Shown here in pieces: positions 1-6,833 of a DNA stretch of 7,977 nt (positions within the stretch are counted from its first letter, which is position 1; each line of letters begins with the position of its first letter). The notes below the pieces were generated by a model, which was not told where the DNA came from, searched no databases, and was given only the letters and a program-made list of their open reading frames with translations. The position numbers and the translations under genes were made by a program. Source of the DNA: Chloroflexota bacterium (lineage in GTDB: Bacteria > Chloroflexota > Dormibacteria > Dormibacterales > Dormibacteraceae); NCBI GenBank assembly GCA_005888075.1, contig VBKD01000018.1:1-7977 (forward strand), read 5' to 3'.

Positions 1-2
1 TG

Positions 3-890
3 GGAGTGCTTCTGCTGCTGCAAAGCCCGCGCTCACCCGCCCGACTTGGAGCAGCGGCGCTGCTTCTTGCGGCCTCGCTCGGCTTTTCCGGAATCGGGCT
101 CGTGTTCGCCGTGGCCGCGGTGGTCCAGATCGCATTGACGCCGGATCGCCGTCGCGATTTGTTGTGGTTCGTTCCCGTTGGCCTCGCGCTGGGCGCCTAT
201 TACCTGGTGTTCGGGCCGTCAGGCAACCACCCGACCCCGGGCCCGACGCTCGCCAATGTCTACCTTGTGCCGCTGTACACACTGTGGGGACTCGGCGCCG
301 CTGTGGCAGGCCTGGTCGGCGCGGGCGGGTGGTTCGGTCCACCGCTGCTGGCCGCGGCGATCGTTGTCCTGGCCTGGACGTGGCGTCGACATCCGCCTGA
401 CCCGCCCGCCCTCGGCGTGCTGGCCGCGCTGCTGTCCTTCTATGTGGTGGCCGGAGCGACGCGCGCGCAGCTGGGCATCGAGCAGTCGGCGGCATCTCGC
501 TATGACTACATCGCCGCGACGTTGTGGCTCGTGCTCCTGGCCGACGCCGCGCGAAACCTGCCCTGGCGCGGCCTGTGGCGCCCGGCGCTGGTCGCCTGTC
601 TTGTGCTCGCATGCTTCAGCAGCGGCGGGCTGCTCGTCAGGTCCGCCGTGGACAGGACGGCGACGATGGGGCGCCAGATGGCGGACCTCCAGGCGCTGGC
701 CACGGAGCGCCGCGATCCATGCCTCGATCCGCATGGCGCCGCCGACACGCTGGTGATGCCGGTGGAGACCGACCCCGCGCTGTACTACCGCGCCATCGAC
801 CGGTATGGCAACCCCGCGGCCGGGCGGGCGATAACCGACCGCACGGACTATGACAACGCCGTCCGAAACCTTCGCCGCCCGGGCTGCTGA
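3..890 (+). CDS. Polytopic membrane protein of unknown function, 3' part (5' end outside the window)
   Basis: The frame is open from the left edge to the TGA at 888-890, so about 295 C-terminal residues are visible. The GTG at 6 is the first possible start inside the window, but nothing stops the frame before it and there is no room to see a ribosome site, so the true start probably lies upstream. Several hydrophobic stretches alternate with short Arg-rich loops (for example DRRR and WTWRRH). They suggest about six or seven membrane helices, followed by a soluble tail of roughly 80 residues. An SRYDYIAA motif precedes one of the last helices. Arg-Tyr motifs of this kind occur in some GT-C-type membrane glycosyltransferases and other polytopic membrane proteins, but I cannot assign a family. 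The C-terminal tail has two Cys (in DPCLD and at the very end), compatible with an extracytoplasmic disulfide; that is only inference. The downstream dehydrogenase operon appears to have its own promoter, so a functional link is doubtful. Confidence 0.7.
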   Translation, partial: GVLLLLQSPRSPARLGAAALLLAASLGFSGIGLVFAVAAVVQIALTPDRRRDLLWFVPVGLALGAYYLVFGPSGNHPTPGPTLANVYLVPLYTLWGLGAAVAGLVGAGGWFGPPLLAAAIVVLAWTWRRHPPDPPALGVLAALLSFYVVAGATRAQLGIEQSAASRYDYIAATLWLVLLADAARNLPWRGLWRPALVACLVLACFSSGGLLVRSAVDRTATMGRQMADLQALATERRDPCLDPHGAADTLVMPVETDPALYYRAIDRYGNPAAGRAITDRTDYDNAVRNLRRPGC

Positions 891-900
891 GGGCAGCTCG
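880..900 (+). terminator. Weak hairpin overlapping the stop codon of the first gene
   Basis: An imperfect inverted repeat pairs 880-887 with 893-900 (GCTGC with GCAGC in the core, extended by a G-T wobble and two more G-C pairs) around a 5-nt loop. It overlaps the TGA at 888-890 and lies just upstream of the putative dehydrogenase operon promoter. No T-run follows, so a canonical intrinsic terminator is not supported. It could be a terminator that works without a U-tract, or a chance structure in GC-rich DNA. Confidence 0.2.
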
Positions 901-910
901 CCGACCTCCC

Positions 911-926
911 TACACTTGTAATTCGA
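911..926 (+). promoter_or_regulatory. Putative -10 element and leaderless start of the dehydrogenase operon
   Basis: TACACT at 911-916 matches the TAnnnT core of a sigma-70-type -10 box and lies 10 nt before the GTG at 927. This local patch is AT-richer than its surroundings. No Shine-Dalgarno-like sequence stands before the GTG. The spacing would place the transcription start at or within a few bases of the start codon, giving a leaderless or nearly leaderless mRNA. No convincing -35 box is visible; the best candidate, around 887-893, matches poorly. Confidence 0.4.
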
Positions 927-2214
927 GTGCCCGCTTTTGACTTCGACGTGGCAATCCTCGGGGGTGGGATGGCAGGTTACCCAGCCGCCATCCGAGGCGC
1001 GCAGCTAGGCCTCAAGGTCGCCCTGGTCGAATCCGACAAGCTCGGCGGCACGTGCCTCCATATCGGCTGCATCCCGACCAAGGCGTTGCTCGAGTCTTCG
1101 GAGCTCTATCACCGCGTGGCCGCGCGGGGGACCGAGTTCGGGCTGAAGGCCGAAGTCGTCGGCTACGACTTCCCGACCATCAGCGCTCGACGGGACGCAG
1201 TCGTCAACCAGCTGTACAAGGGCGTCCAGTACCTCATGAAGAAGAACAAGATCGAGGTCGTCGCGGGCAAGGGGCGCTTGCGCGACCGGAACACCCTGGA
1301 GCTCGGCGGCAAGCAGATCAAGGCCAAAGACGTCGTCGTCGCGACCGGGTCCACCGTCAAGACCCTGCCGGGGCTCGAGTTCGATGGCAAATACATCATC
1401 TCGTCGGACCACGCAACTCTGGCCGCCGACGTTCCGGAGTCGATCTGCATCATCGGAGCCGGCGCGGTCGGTGTCGAGTTCGCGACCTTCTACAACCAGC
1501 TCGGCGTGAAGGTGACCCTGCTCGAGGCGCTCGACCGGCTGGTGCCGCTAGAGGACCAGGACATCTCCAAAGAGATGCTCAACGCCTTCAAGAAGGCGGG
1601 CATCGACTGCCGCGTGGGGGTCAAGGTCAAGGGCGCGTCGAAAGCTCGCGACGGCGTCAGCGTCGACACGGAGCAGGGCGAGGTCTGGGCACGGCAGCTA
1701 CTGGTGGCGGTGGGCCGGGCGCCGCGTTCCAAGGACATCGGCCTCGAGCAGCTCGGCGTGACCACCCAACCCAACGGTTTCATCAAAGTCGACGAGTGGA
1801 TGCGGACCTCACATCGGCGGCCAGCGAGTCGCTCCGTTCGAGCAAGAGCTCGTCACGCGATGCACCTACTCGCACCCGCAGATCGCCTCGGTTGGTCTGA
1901 CCGAACAGCAGGCGCGGGAAAAGGGCCACGAGGTCAAGTCCGGCCGCTTTCCGTTCACGGCGTTGGGCCGCGCCATCATTCACGGCGAGACCGCAGGTTT
2001 CGTCAAGGTCGTCGCGGATTCCAAGACAGGTCAGATCCTCGGAACTCATATCGTTGGAGCCAACGCGACCGAGCTCATCGCCGAGCCCGCGCTCACCCAG
2101 CTCTTCCAGGGTGACGCCTGGGAGATGGGCCGCAACATCCACCCGCACCCCACGCTGAGCGAGGCGGTCATGGAGGCTGCGCTGGCCGTGGATGGCCACG
2201 CGATCCACATCTAG
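927..2214 (+). pseudogene. lpdA: Dihydrolipoyl dehydrogenase (E3) of the 2-oxoacid dehydrogenase complex, with internal deletion and frame change
   Basis: E3 is the FAD flavoprotein that reoxidises E2-bound dihydrolipoamide with NAD+. The first 294 or so codons, from GTG 927, are a good match. They show an N-terminal FAD fold (ILGGGMAG, residues 10-17), the redox disulfide Cys43/Cys48 in GGTCLHIGCIPTK, the ATGS strand, and the NAD-binding GAGAVG at residues 177-182. After MRT (about 1808) that frame turns to nonsense, ending at a TGA at 2112-2114. Recognisable sequence resumes one frame over from about 1810 (HIGGQRVAPFEQEL) and runs through the dimerisation domain. This includes the catalytic HPHPTLSE (His codon 2146-2148, Glu codon 2161-2163), up to the TAG at 2212-2214. 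The two parts total about 429 residues, against about 460-475 in the family. The missing piece is the VPxIYAIGDxxG...AHxAxxEG segment, which carries the second FAD-contacting motif. From memory, the ending (GRNIHPHPTLSE, AxDGxAIH) most resembles Bacillus LpdV. As written, the gene cannot make a working E3. A true lesion and an assembly error are both possible. Confidence 0.85.
1806..1815 (+). other. Deletion junction in the E3 gene
   Basis: Upstream codons read DEWMRT in the frame of GTG 927. Downstream codons read HIGGQRVAPFEQE in the frame whose codons begin at 1810. Going from the first frame to the second needs a net loss of 3n+2 bases. Comparison with the family suggests about 27-28 missing residues, so roughly 83 or 86 nt. 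The flanks on both sides look intact, which points to one clean deletion rather than scattered decay. Confidence 0.75.
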
Positions 2215-2219
2215 GCAAC

Positions 2220-4283
2220 ATGGCTCAAAGCGTCAAGACCAAAGGCCCCGCATTCAGTCCTGACTGGCGTTTCCAGGAACCCGTCGCTTGGCGCGACACC
2301 GACCTCGACGAAAAGACCCTCAAAGAGTGGTTCCGGTACATCTTGTTGGGGCGGCAGATCGACTACCGCTTCCAGGTCCTGAACCGGCAGGGCAGGGCGC
2401 CGTTCATCATCTCCTGTGCCGGCCACGAGGCGGCGCAGATTGGCGTCGCCTGGCCCCTCAAACCAAAATACGACTGGCTCGCCCCGTACTACCGCGATGT
2501 CGTGCTCTGCATGCGCATGGGCATCACGCCCCTCGACCTCATGCTGGCCGTGCTGGCGAAGGCCGCCGATCCCGCCTCCGGCGGCAAGCAGACGCCGGGC
2601 CACTTCTCGGACTCACGGCTGAACATCACGTCTGGCGGATCCCCTGTCGCGACGCAGATGGTCCGCGGCGCGGGCATCGCGTACGCCCTGAAGATGGACG
2701 GCACCGACAAGGTCCTGATGACCGCATACGGCGAGGGTGCGGGCGCCGAGGGTGACGCCCACGAGGCCTTCAACTTCGCATCCATCTACAAAGTGCCGGA
2801 GATTTTCGTCTGCGAGAACAACGGCTTCGCCATCTCCACGCCGTTCCGCAAGGAGTACGCGATCGAGTACGTCGCGCAGCGCGCGGCGGGCTATGGATTT
2901 CCGGGCGTCACGGTCGACGGAAGAGATCCGGTCACGTGCTACGTCGTCTCGAAGGAGGCCGTCGAGCGCGCACGAGCGGGTCAGGGTCCGACGCTGATCG
3001 AGTGCCTCGTCGATCGACTCGGCGCGCACTCGTCCGAGGACGACCAGCGCCGCTACCGCTCGCAAGAAGAGATCGAGCTGCTGGCCCAGAACGACTGCCT
3101 CGAACGATTCAAGAAGCAGCTGCTCGACGAGGGCGTGATGACCGCCAAAGAGGTCGCCGAATCCGAGGAGCGCGTCAAAGAGGAGGTCACGCAGGCGACG
3201 CGCGAAGGCATGGAATCGGCCGACCCGCCGCCCGAGAACGCGCTGACCAACGTGTACGCGATCGAGGCGCCCAAGGCCATCGATCCGCCCCCGGGCGCCG
3301 AAACCGAGGACATGAACATGGTCGCGGCCCTGCGCTCGGCGCTGTCCGAGGAGATGGAGCGCGACGAGAGAGTCATGGTGCTCGGAGAGGATGTCGGCCA
3401 GAAGGGCGGCGTGTTTCTCGTCACCGATGGCCTGCGGGCGCGTTTCGGCGAAGCGCGCGTCATCGATACACCGCTAGCGGAGTCATCGATCGTCGGAGTC
3501 GCACTCGGCCTTGCGGTTGCCGGCAAGCGACCGGTGGCCGAGATCCAGTTCACGGACTTCGCGCACATGGCGTTCAACTCGATCACCAATGAGGCCGCGA
3601 AGTACCGCTATCGCAGCGACGGCGACTGGTCGGTCCCGCTGGTCGTCCGAGCGCCGATGGGCGGCCACGCGCACGGCGCGCTTTATCACTCCCAATCCAT
3701 CGAGGCGCGCTTCGCCACGCCGGGTTTGAAGATCGTCATCCCCTCGAGCCCATATGAGGCGAAGGGCCTCCTCATCGCGGCGATCCGCGACCCGGACCCG
3801 GTGCTCTTCTTCGAGCACAAGCGGCTGTACCGGATGTTCAAAGAGCCGGTGCCGAAGGGTGAATACCTGATCCCGCTGAAGGTTGCGCGCACCGTCCGTG
3901 AAGGAAGCGATATCTCCGTGTTCTGCTACGGCCTGATGGTGCATTACGCACTCGAAGCGGCGAAAAACCTGGAGGCTGACGGCGTCAGCGTCGAGATAGT
4001 CGACCTGCGCACCGTATATCCCCTCGACAGGGAGGCGATCCTCGCGTCGGCTCGCAAGACTGGCAAGTGCCTGGTCCTGTACGAGGACAACTTCAGCGTC
4101 TCGATAGGGTCGGAGATCGCGGCCCTCATCGCCGACGAAGCCTGGCGCTGGCTCGACGCCCCGGTGAAGCGGTTCGGCGGGCTCGACGTACCTTCCATGC
4201 CTTACGCGGTCCCGATGGAGGAGTACTTCATGCCGACGCCCGACAAGATCACCAAGGCGCTGAGGGAGCTGGCGGCTTACTAG
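2220..4283 (+). CDS. Fused 2-oxoacid (branched-chain type) dehydrogenase E1, alpha and beta subunits in one chain
   Basis: E1 decarboxylates a 2-oxoacid on thiamine diphosphate and reductively acylates the lipoyl group of E2. This 687-residue protein contains a complete E1 alpha (about residues 1-335), a proline-rich acidic linker (about 335-364) and a complete E1 beta (from MNMVAALRSAL at 365). In the alpha part, the ThDP/Mg motif is GEG (171-173), 27 residues, then Asn-Asn (200-201). GEG instead of GDG is as I recall from branched-chain E1 alpha. His270 lies in AHSSEDDQRRYRS, the counterpart of the active-site loop. The beta part shows GEDVGQKGGVF, Glu421 in TPLAES (ThDP-activating Glu), NEAAKYRYRS, and His490 in HGALYHSQS. 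These beta motifs resemble branched-chain E1 beta more than pyruvate E1 beta. The ATG lies 5 nt after the E3 stop with only a weak AGG before it, and the stop is 2 nt before E2, so co-translation is likely. The substrate is inferred, not proven. Fused alpha/beta E1 proteins are known in other bacteria. Confidence 0.93.
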   Translation: MAQSVKTKGPAFSPDWRFQEPVAWRDTDLDEKTLKEWFRYILLGRQIDYRFQVLNRQGRAPFIISCAGHEAAQIGVAWPLKPKYDWLAPYYRDVVLCMRMGITPLDLMLAVLAKAADPASGGKQTPGHFSDSRLNITSGGSPVATQMVRGAGIAYALKMDGTDKVLMTAYGEGAGAEGDAHEAFNFASIYKVPEIFVCENNGFAISTPFRKEYAIEYVAQRAAGYGFPGVTVDGRDPVTCYVVSKEAVERARAGQGPTLIECLVDRLGAHSSEDDQRRYRSQEEIELLAQNDCLERFKKQLLDEGVMTAKEVAESEERVKEEVTQATREGMESADPPPENALTNVYAIEAPKAIDPPPGAETEDMNMVAALRSALSEEMERDERVMVLGEDVGQKGGVFLVTDGLRARFGEARVIDTPLAESSIVGVALGLAVAGKRPVAEIQFTDFAHMAFNSITNEAAKYRYRSDGDWSVPLVVRAPMGGHAHGALYHSQSIEARFATPGLKIVIPSSPYEAKGLLIAAIRDPDPVLFFEHKRLYRMFKEPVPKGEYLIPLKVARTVREGSDISVFCYGLMVHYALEAAKNLEADGVSVEIVDLRTVYPLDREAILASARKTGKCLVLYEDNFSVSIGSEIAALIADEAWRWLDAPVKRFGGLDVPSMPYAVPMEEYFMPTPDKITKALRELAAY

Positions 4284-4285
4284 AG

Positions 4286-5599
4286 ATGGCAACAACGACC
4301 CGGGTGGTCATGCCGCAGCTTGGCGAATCCGTCCACGAGGGGACGATCTCCCGCTGGCTGGTCAAGCCGGGCGACAAGGTCGTCGAGTTCGAGCCCATGC
4401 TCGAGGTCGACACGGACAAGGTGAGCGCCGAGGTTCCCGCGCCGGTGTCCGGCATCCTGCGCGAGATCCTGGCCAAGGAAGGCGAGACGGTGCAAGCCGG
4501 AGCCGAGATCGCGGTGGTCGAAACCGGGGATGGAGCCGCGACGGCACCTGCCCCCGCTCCCACTCCGCAGGAGAGGGTTGGGGAGAGAGCCGTGGAAGAA
4601 GTTGCCGTCGCTCCCGCCCCGCGAGAGAAGGTTGCGGAAGCAGCTGCCCCATCTCCCGCTCCGCGGGAGATGGTTGGGGAGAGGGCGACTGAAGAAGCTC
4701 CAGCCGCAAGCACTGACTCCGGCGAGCACCGCTTCTCACCCGGCGTGCAGATGGCCGCCTCTGAGCTCAGGGTCGATCTGTCCAGGGTGACGGGCACGGG
4801 CATCGGTGGCCGCGTGACGAAGAAGGACGTGCAGGATTTCGCGGCCCAGGCCAAGGCCGCTCCCGCCGCCCCGGCGCCCGCCGCGCCCGTGAAACCCGGA
4901 GAGGGCGACCAGGTCGTGCAGCTCACGCGGGTGAAACGCCTGATCGCCGAGAACATGACTCGATCGAAGACCACAATCCCTCATGCTTGGCAGACACAAG
5001 AGGTGGACATGTCCGGCGTTGTGGCGAACCGCAACGCGGCCAAGGGCGCCTTCCAGAAGCAGGAAGGCTTCTCGCTCACCTACCTGCCGTACGTCATGGC
5101 TGCCGCGATCTCTGCCCTTCGGGAGCACCCTGAGGTCAACTCGACTTTCAACGAGACAGAGCTCATCCTCCATCGCGACATCAACCTCGGTGTGTCCGTG
5201 GGGATGGAGGACACGCTCCTGGTGCCGGTCGTTCGCAAGGCGGACGGCCTGTCGATCGCCGGCCTGGCGCGCGCAGTGAACGACCTGGCGAGCCGCGCCC
5301 GCAACAAGCAGTTGAAAGCAGACGAGCTCAGCGGCGGCACCTTCACTGTCAACAATTCCGGCACGTTTGGAACGCTGTTCAGCTATTCGGTCATCAATCC
5401 GGGCCAGGCGGGCATCCTGACCATGGAGGCGATCGTCGACCGACCGATGGCCGTCGACGGGATGATCGGGATCAAGCCGATGATGTACCTCTGCTTCTCG
5501 TTCGACCATCGCGTGCTCGACGGCCTGCAGGCGGCGAGGTTCCTCACCGCGTGCCGCAAGTGGCTCGAAGCCGTGAGCCTGGAGACTCCGGTCTACTGA
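4286..5599 (+). CDS. bkdB: Dihydrolipoamide acyltransferase (E2) of the branched-chain 2-oxoacid dehydrogenase complex
   Basis: E2 is the core of the complex. It takes the acyl group from E1 on a swinging lipoyl arm, transfers it to CoA, and passes electrons to E3. The 437-residue protein has the full domain order: one lipoyl domain (about 4-80, with lipoyl-Lys45 in EVDTDKVSAEVP), an Ala/Pro/Glu linker (about 87-145), a peripheral-subunit-binding domain (about 150-185, ending GRVTKKDVQDF), a second Ala/Pro linker, and the acyltransferase domain (about 210-437) with catalytic His408 and Asp412 in DHRVLDG. From memory, MPQLGESVHEGTI, IPHAWQTQEVD, GGTFTVNNSGTFG and the final TPVY are very close to Bacillus BkdB, favouring branched-chain substrates. 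ATG 4286 is chosen because it opens directly on the lipoyl domain and lies 2 nt after the E1 stop. The frame stays open back to 4067, but using that would overlap the end of E1 with non-family sequence. No good ribosome site is seen (GAGGGAG at 4262-4268 is too far), so translational coupling to E1 is likely. The first linker is built from a DNA repeat, described separately. Confidence 0.94.
   Translation: MATTTRVVMPQLGESVHEGTISRWLVKPGDKVVEFEPMLEVDTDKVSAEVPAPVSGILREILAKEGETVQAGAEIAVVETGDGAATAPAPAPTPQERVGERAVEEVAVAPAPREKVAEAAAPSPAPREMVGERATEEAPAASTDSGEHRFSPGVQMAASELRVDLSRVTGTGIGGRVTKKDVQDFAAQAKAAPAAPAPAAPVKPGEGDQVVQLTRVKRLIAENMTRSKTTIPHAWQTQEVDMSGVVANRNAAKGAFQKQEGFSLTYLPYVMAAAISALREHPEVNSTFNETELILHRDINLGVSVGMEDTLLVPVVRKADGLSIAGLARAVNDLASRARNKQLKADELSGGTFTVNNSGTFGTLFSYSVINPGQAGILTMEAIVDRPMAVDGMIGIKPMMYLCFSFDHRVLDGLQAARFLTACRKWLEAVSLETPVY
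4549..4700 (+). repeat. Three degenerate in-frame copies of a palindromic repeat encoding the E2 linker
   Basis: Copy 1 (core 4563-4587) and copy 3 (core 4659-4683) agree at 23 of 25 positions, in the pattern CTCCGC-GGAGA-GGTTGGGGAGAG. Copy 2 (about 4619-4640) is a weaker relative. Matching points are offset by 54 and 42 nt (18 and 14 codons), so all three copies are read in the same frame as PxPRExVGERAxEE-like peptides. Copy 3 contains a perfect 11-bp inverted repeat, 4649-4659 with 4663-4673, around a 3-nt loop. The DNA resembles the dispersed intergenic palindromes with GGGAGAGGGTTGGGG that are common in many high-GC genomes; that resemblance is from memory. Confidence 0.65.
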
Positions 5600-5621
5600 T
5601 CTGAACTCCGGCGGGACGCGC

Positions 5622-5635
5622 CAAAATGTGCCGCC
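5622..5635 (+). promoter_or_regulatory. Putative -10 element and leaderless start of the first GT87-like gene
   Basis: CAAAAT at 5622-5627 matches the -10 consensus TATAAT at four of six positions and lies 8 nt before ATG 5636. It is the only A-rich patch in the 36-nt gap after the E2 stop. No Shine-Dalgarno sequence is present, so transcription probably begins at or next to the ATG. A -35 box is not convincing (CTGAAC at 5601-5606 with a short spacer). The layout repeats that seen before the E3 gene. Confidence 0.4.
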
Positions 5636-6826
5636 ATGCGGCTAGCCTCACCGATCCGGTCTCCCCAGGCCGTCAATTTGCCACCCATCTGGCTTTCCGC
5701 CTCCGCTTTGACCGCTGCCATCACAGTCGCATTCGGGGTCCGACGATGGATCGACCATTTCGTCTGGGATCCGAACGCTCAGGACTTCCGGGTGTGGCAG
5801 GTGGCCTCGCGAATCGGGCTAAACCATGGCTGGTCGCACATCTACGACCTCGACCTGGAGAAGCAGGCGTCGGCCGGCCTTGGTCCCGTCGGGAGCCTGA
5901 TCGACTCGATGCATCTGTACCTGAGCCCGCCCCCCGCCGCCTGGATCATCGTCCCCCTTGCCTGGCTCCCGATACCCACCGCCTACGTCGCCTGGACGCT
6001 GATCAACCTGTGCGCCTTCATCGCAGCGTGCTGGCTGGTCTGCCCCGGCTCGCGACTGGTTCGCATAACCGTGCTGCTCATCTCGCTGGCCACGTGGCCG
6101 GTCCACTACCAGTTCTGGCAAGGCCAGTGGGTGGTGGCGGATCTCGCCCTGCTGGCCGTGGCGTGGTGGTTGCTCGACCGAGATCGCTGGGCGCTCGCCG
6201 GAATCGTGCTGGCGTTCCCATTCTTCTTCAAGCCGCAGGACGCGTTTCTGGTCCCTCTGGCTCTGCTGGTGAGCGGGCGATGGCGCCCCGTGGCGGTTTT
6301 CGCCCTGACCGGCGCCGGTCTCGCTGTCATGTCAGCTCTATCTCTCGGTCCGGCCGGGTTCGCTGCGTGGCTCAACGACCTCGGGATGGCCAGGGCGGAT
6401 CCCCACACAGGGCCCATGACTTATGCCTTTATCTTCGGCCGGACCCCGCTGGCGACCGGCGTGGAGGTCGTGCTGGGATTAGGAGCGCTGGCCCTGGCTT
6501 GGTACCGGCGTGACCGACTCGATCTGGTGTTCGCGCTCGGCCTCGTCGGCACCACGGCGTCCGCGACCTACCTGCACGAGGACGATATTGCGATCCTCGT
6601 CCTAGCGGCCTGGATCGTCCTGCGGACCCAGCCCAGCATGACTCAGCGCATCTGGCTGGTCGCAGGAATCGCGGCCGCGCAGTTCATCGCCATCGGAATG
6701 CCCATCCCGATGCTGCTGTGGGAGCCGGTCTGGATCATGCTCCTGGGCCTCGAGCCGCGCCTCAAACGACTGGAGCCCAAGCCACGCTTGATCCGGCAGC
6801 TGGTGCAGGCGACCAGCCGAGAATGA
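5636..6826 (+). CDS. GT87/DUF2029-like polytopic membrane glycosyltransferase
   Basis: The 396-residue protein has about nine to eleven hydrophobic segments and the layout of the GT87 (DUF2029, GT-C fold) family. Known members move mannose or arabinose from polyprenyl-phosphate donors onto lipid or wall glycans outside the membrane. Seen directly: a first membrane segment near residues 18-35; a loop with acidic Asp50 in QDFRVWQVASRIG followed by GWSHIYD; YLSPPPAAWIIVPLAWLP; QGQWVVADLALL; FKPQD at 198-202, before a long hydrophobic stretch; HEDD at 314-317; and a basic C-terminal tail that is probably cytoplasmic. An Asp in the first outer loop is the expected catalytic base of GT-C enzymes; that Asp50 has this role is inferred. 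ATG 5636 is chosen because it follows the -10-like element at leaderless distance and keeps the N-terminal helix. A tandem paralogue follows 7 nt downstream. Donor and acceptor cannot be told from sequence. Confidence 0.72.
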   Translation: MRLASPIRSPQAVNLPPIWLSASALTAAITVAFGVRRWIDHFVWDPNAQDFRVWQVASRIGLNHGWSHIYDLDLEKQASAGLGPVGSLIDSMHLYLSPPPAAWIIVPLAWLPIPTAYVAWTLINLCAFIAACWLVCPGSRLVRITVLLISLATWPVHYQFWQGQWVVADLALLAVAWWLLDRDRWALAGIVLAFPFFFKPQDAFLVPLALLVSGRWRPVAVFALTGAGLAVMSALSLGPAGFAAWLNDLGMARADPHTGPMTYAFIFGRTPLATGVEVVLGLGALALAWYRRDRLDLVFALGLVGTTASATYLHEDDIAILVLAAWIVLRTQPSMTQRIWLVAGIAAAQFIAIGMPIPMLLWEPVWIMLLGLEPRLKRLEPKPRLIRQLVQATSRE

Positions 6827-6833
6827 TGGCCCG

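Noticed and set aside
1963..2214. A separate 83-residue gene from ATG 1963
   Set aside because: It is the C-terminal part of the E3 dimerisation domain, and homology continues upstream in the same frame to about 1810, so it is a fragment of the disrupted lpd gene.
4067..4285. Upstream extension of the E2 frame to a start at 4067 (a 510-residue protein)
   Set aside because: The extra 73 residues overlap the conserved end of E1 and look like out-of-frame sequence. ATG 4286 opens directly on the lipoyl domain.
3483..4295. Minus-strand frame of 270 codons opposite E1 beta
   Set aside because: The plus strand encodes clear E1 beta motifs here. Long antisense frames are expected in GC-rich coding DNA.
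4649..4673. Internal transcription terminator in E2
   Set aside because: The hairpin is strong, but it lies in mid-gene, no T-run follows, and it belongs to a repeat read in frame. A terminator role is unlikely.
5610..5622. Hairpin terminator after E2
   Set aside because: Only a 4-bp GGCG/CGCC stem with no T-tract; too weak to support.
5626..6513. Plus-strand frame of 295 codons overlapping the first GT87-like gene
   Set aside because: The translation is Arg/Pro/Gly-rich and has no membrane segments. The frame starting at 5636 gives a coherent polytopic protein with a paralogue next door.
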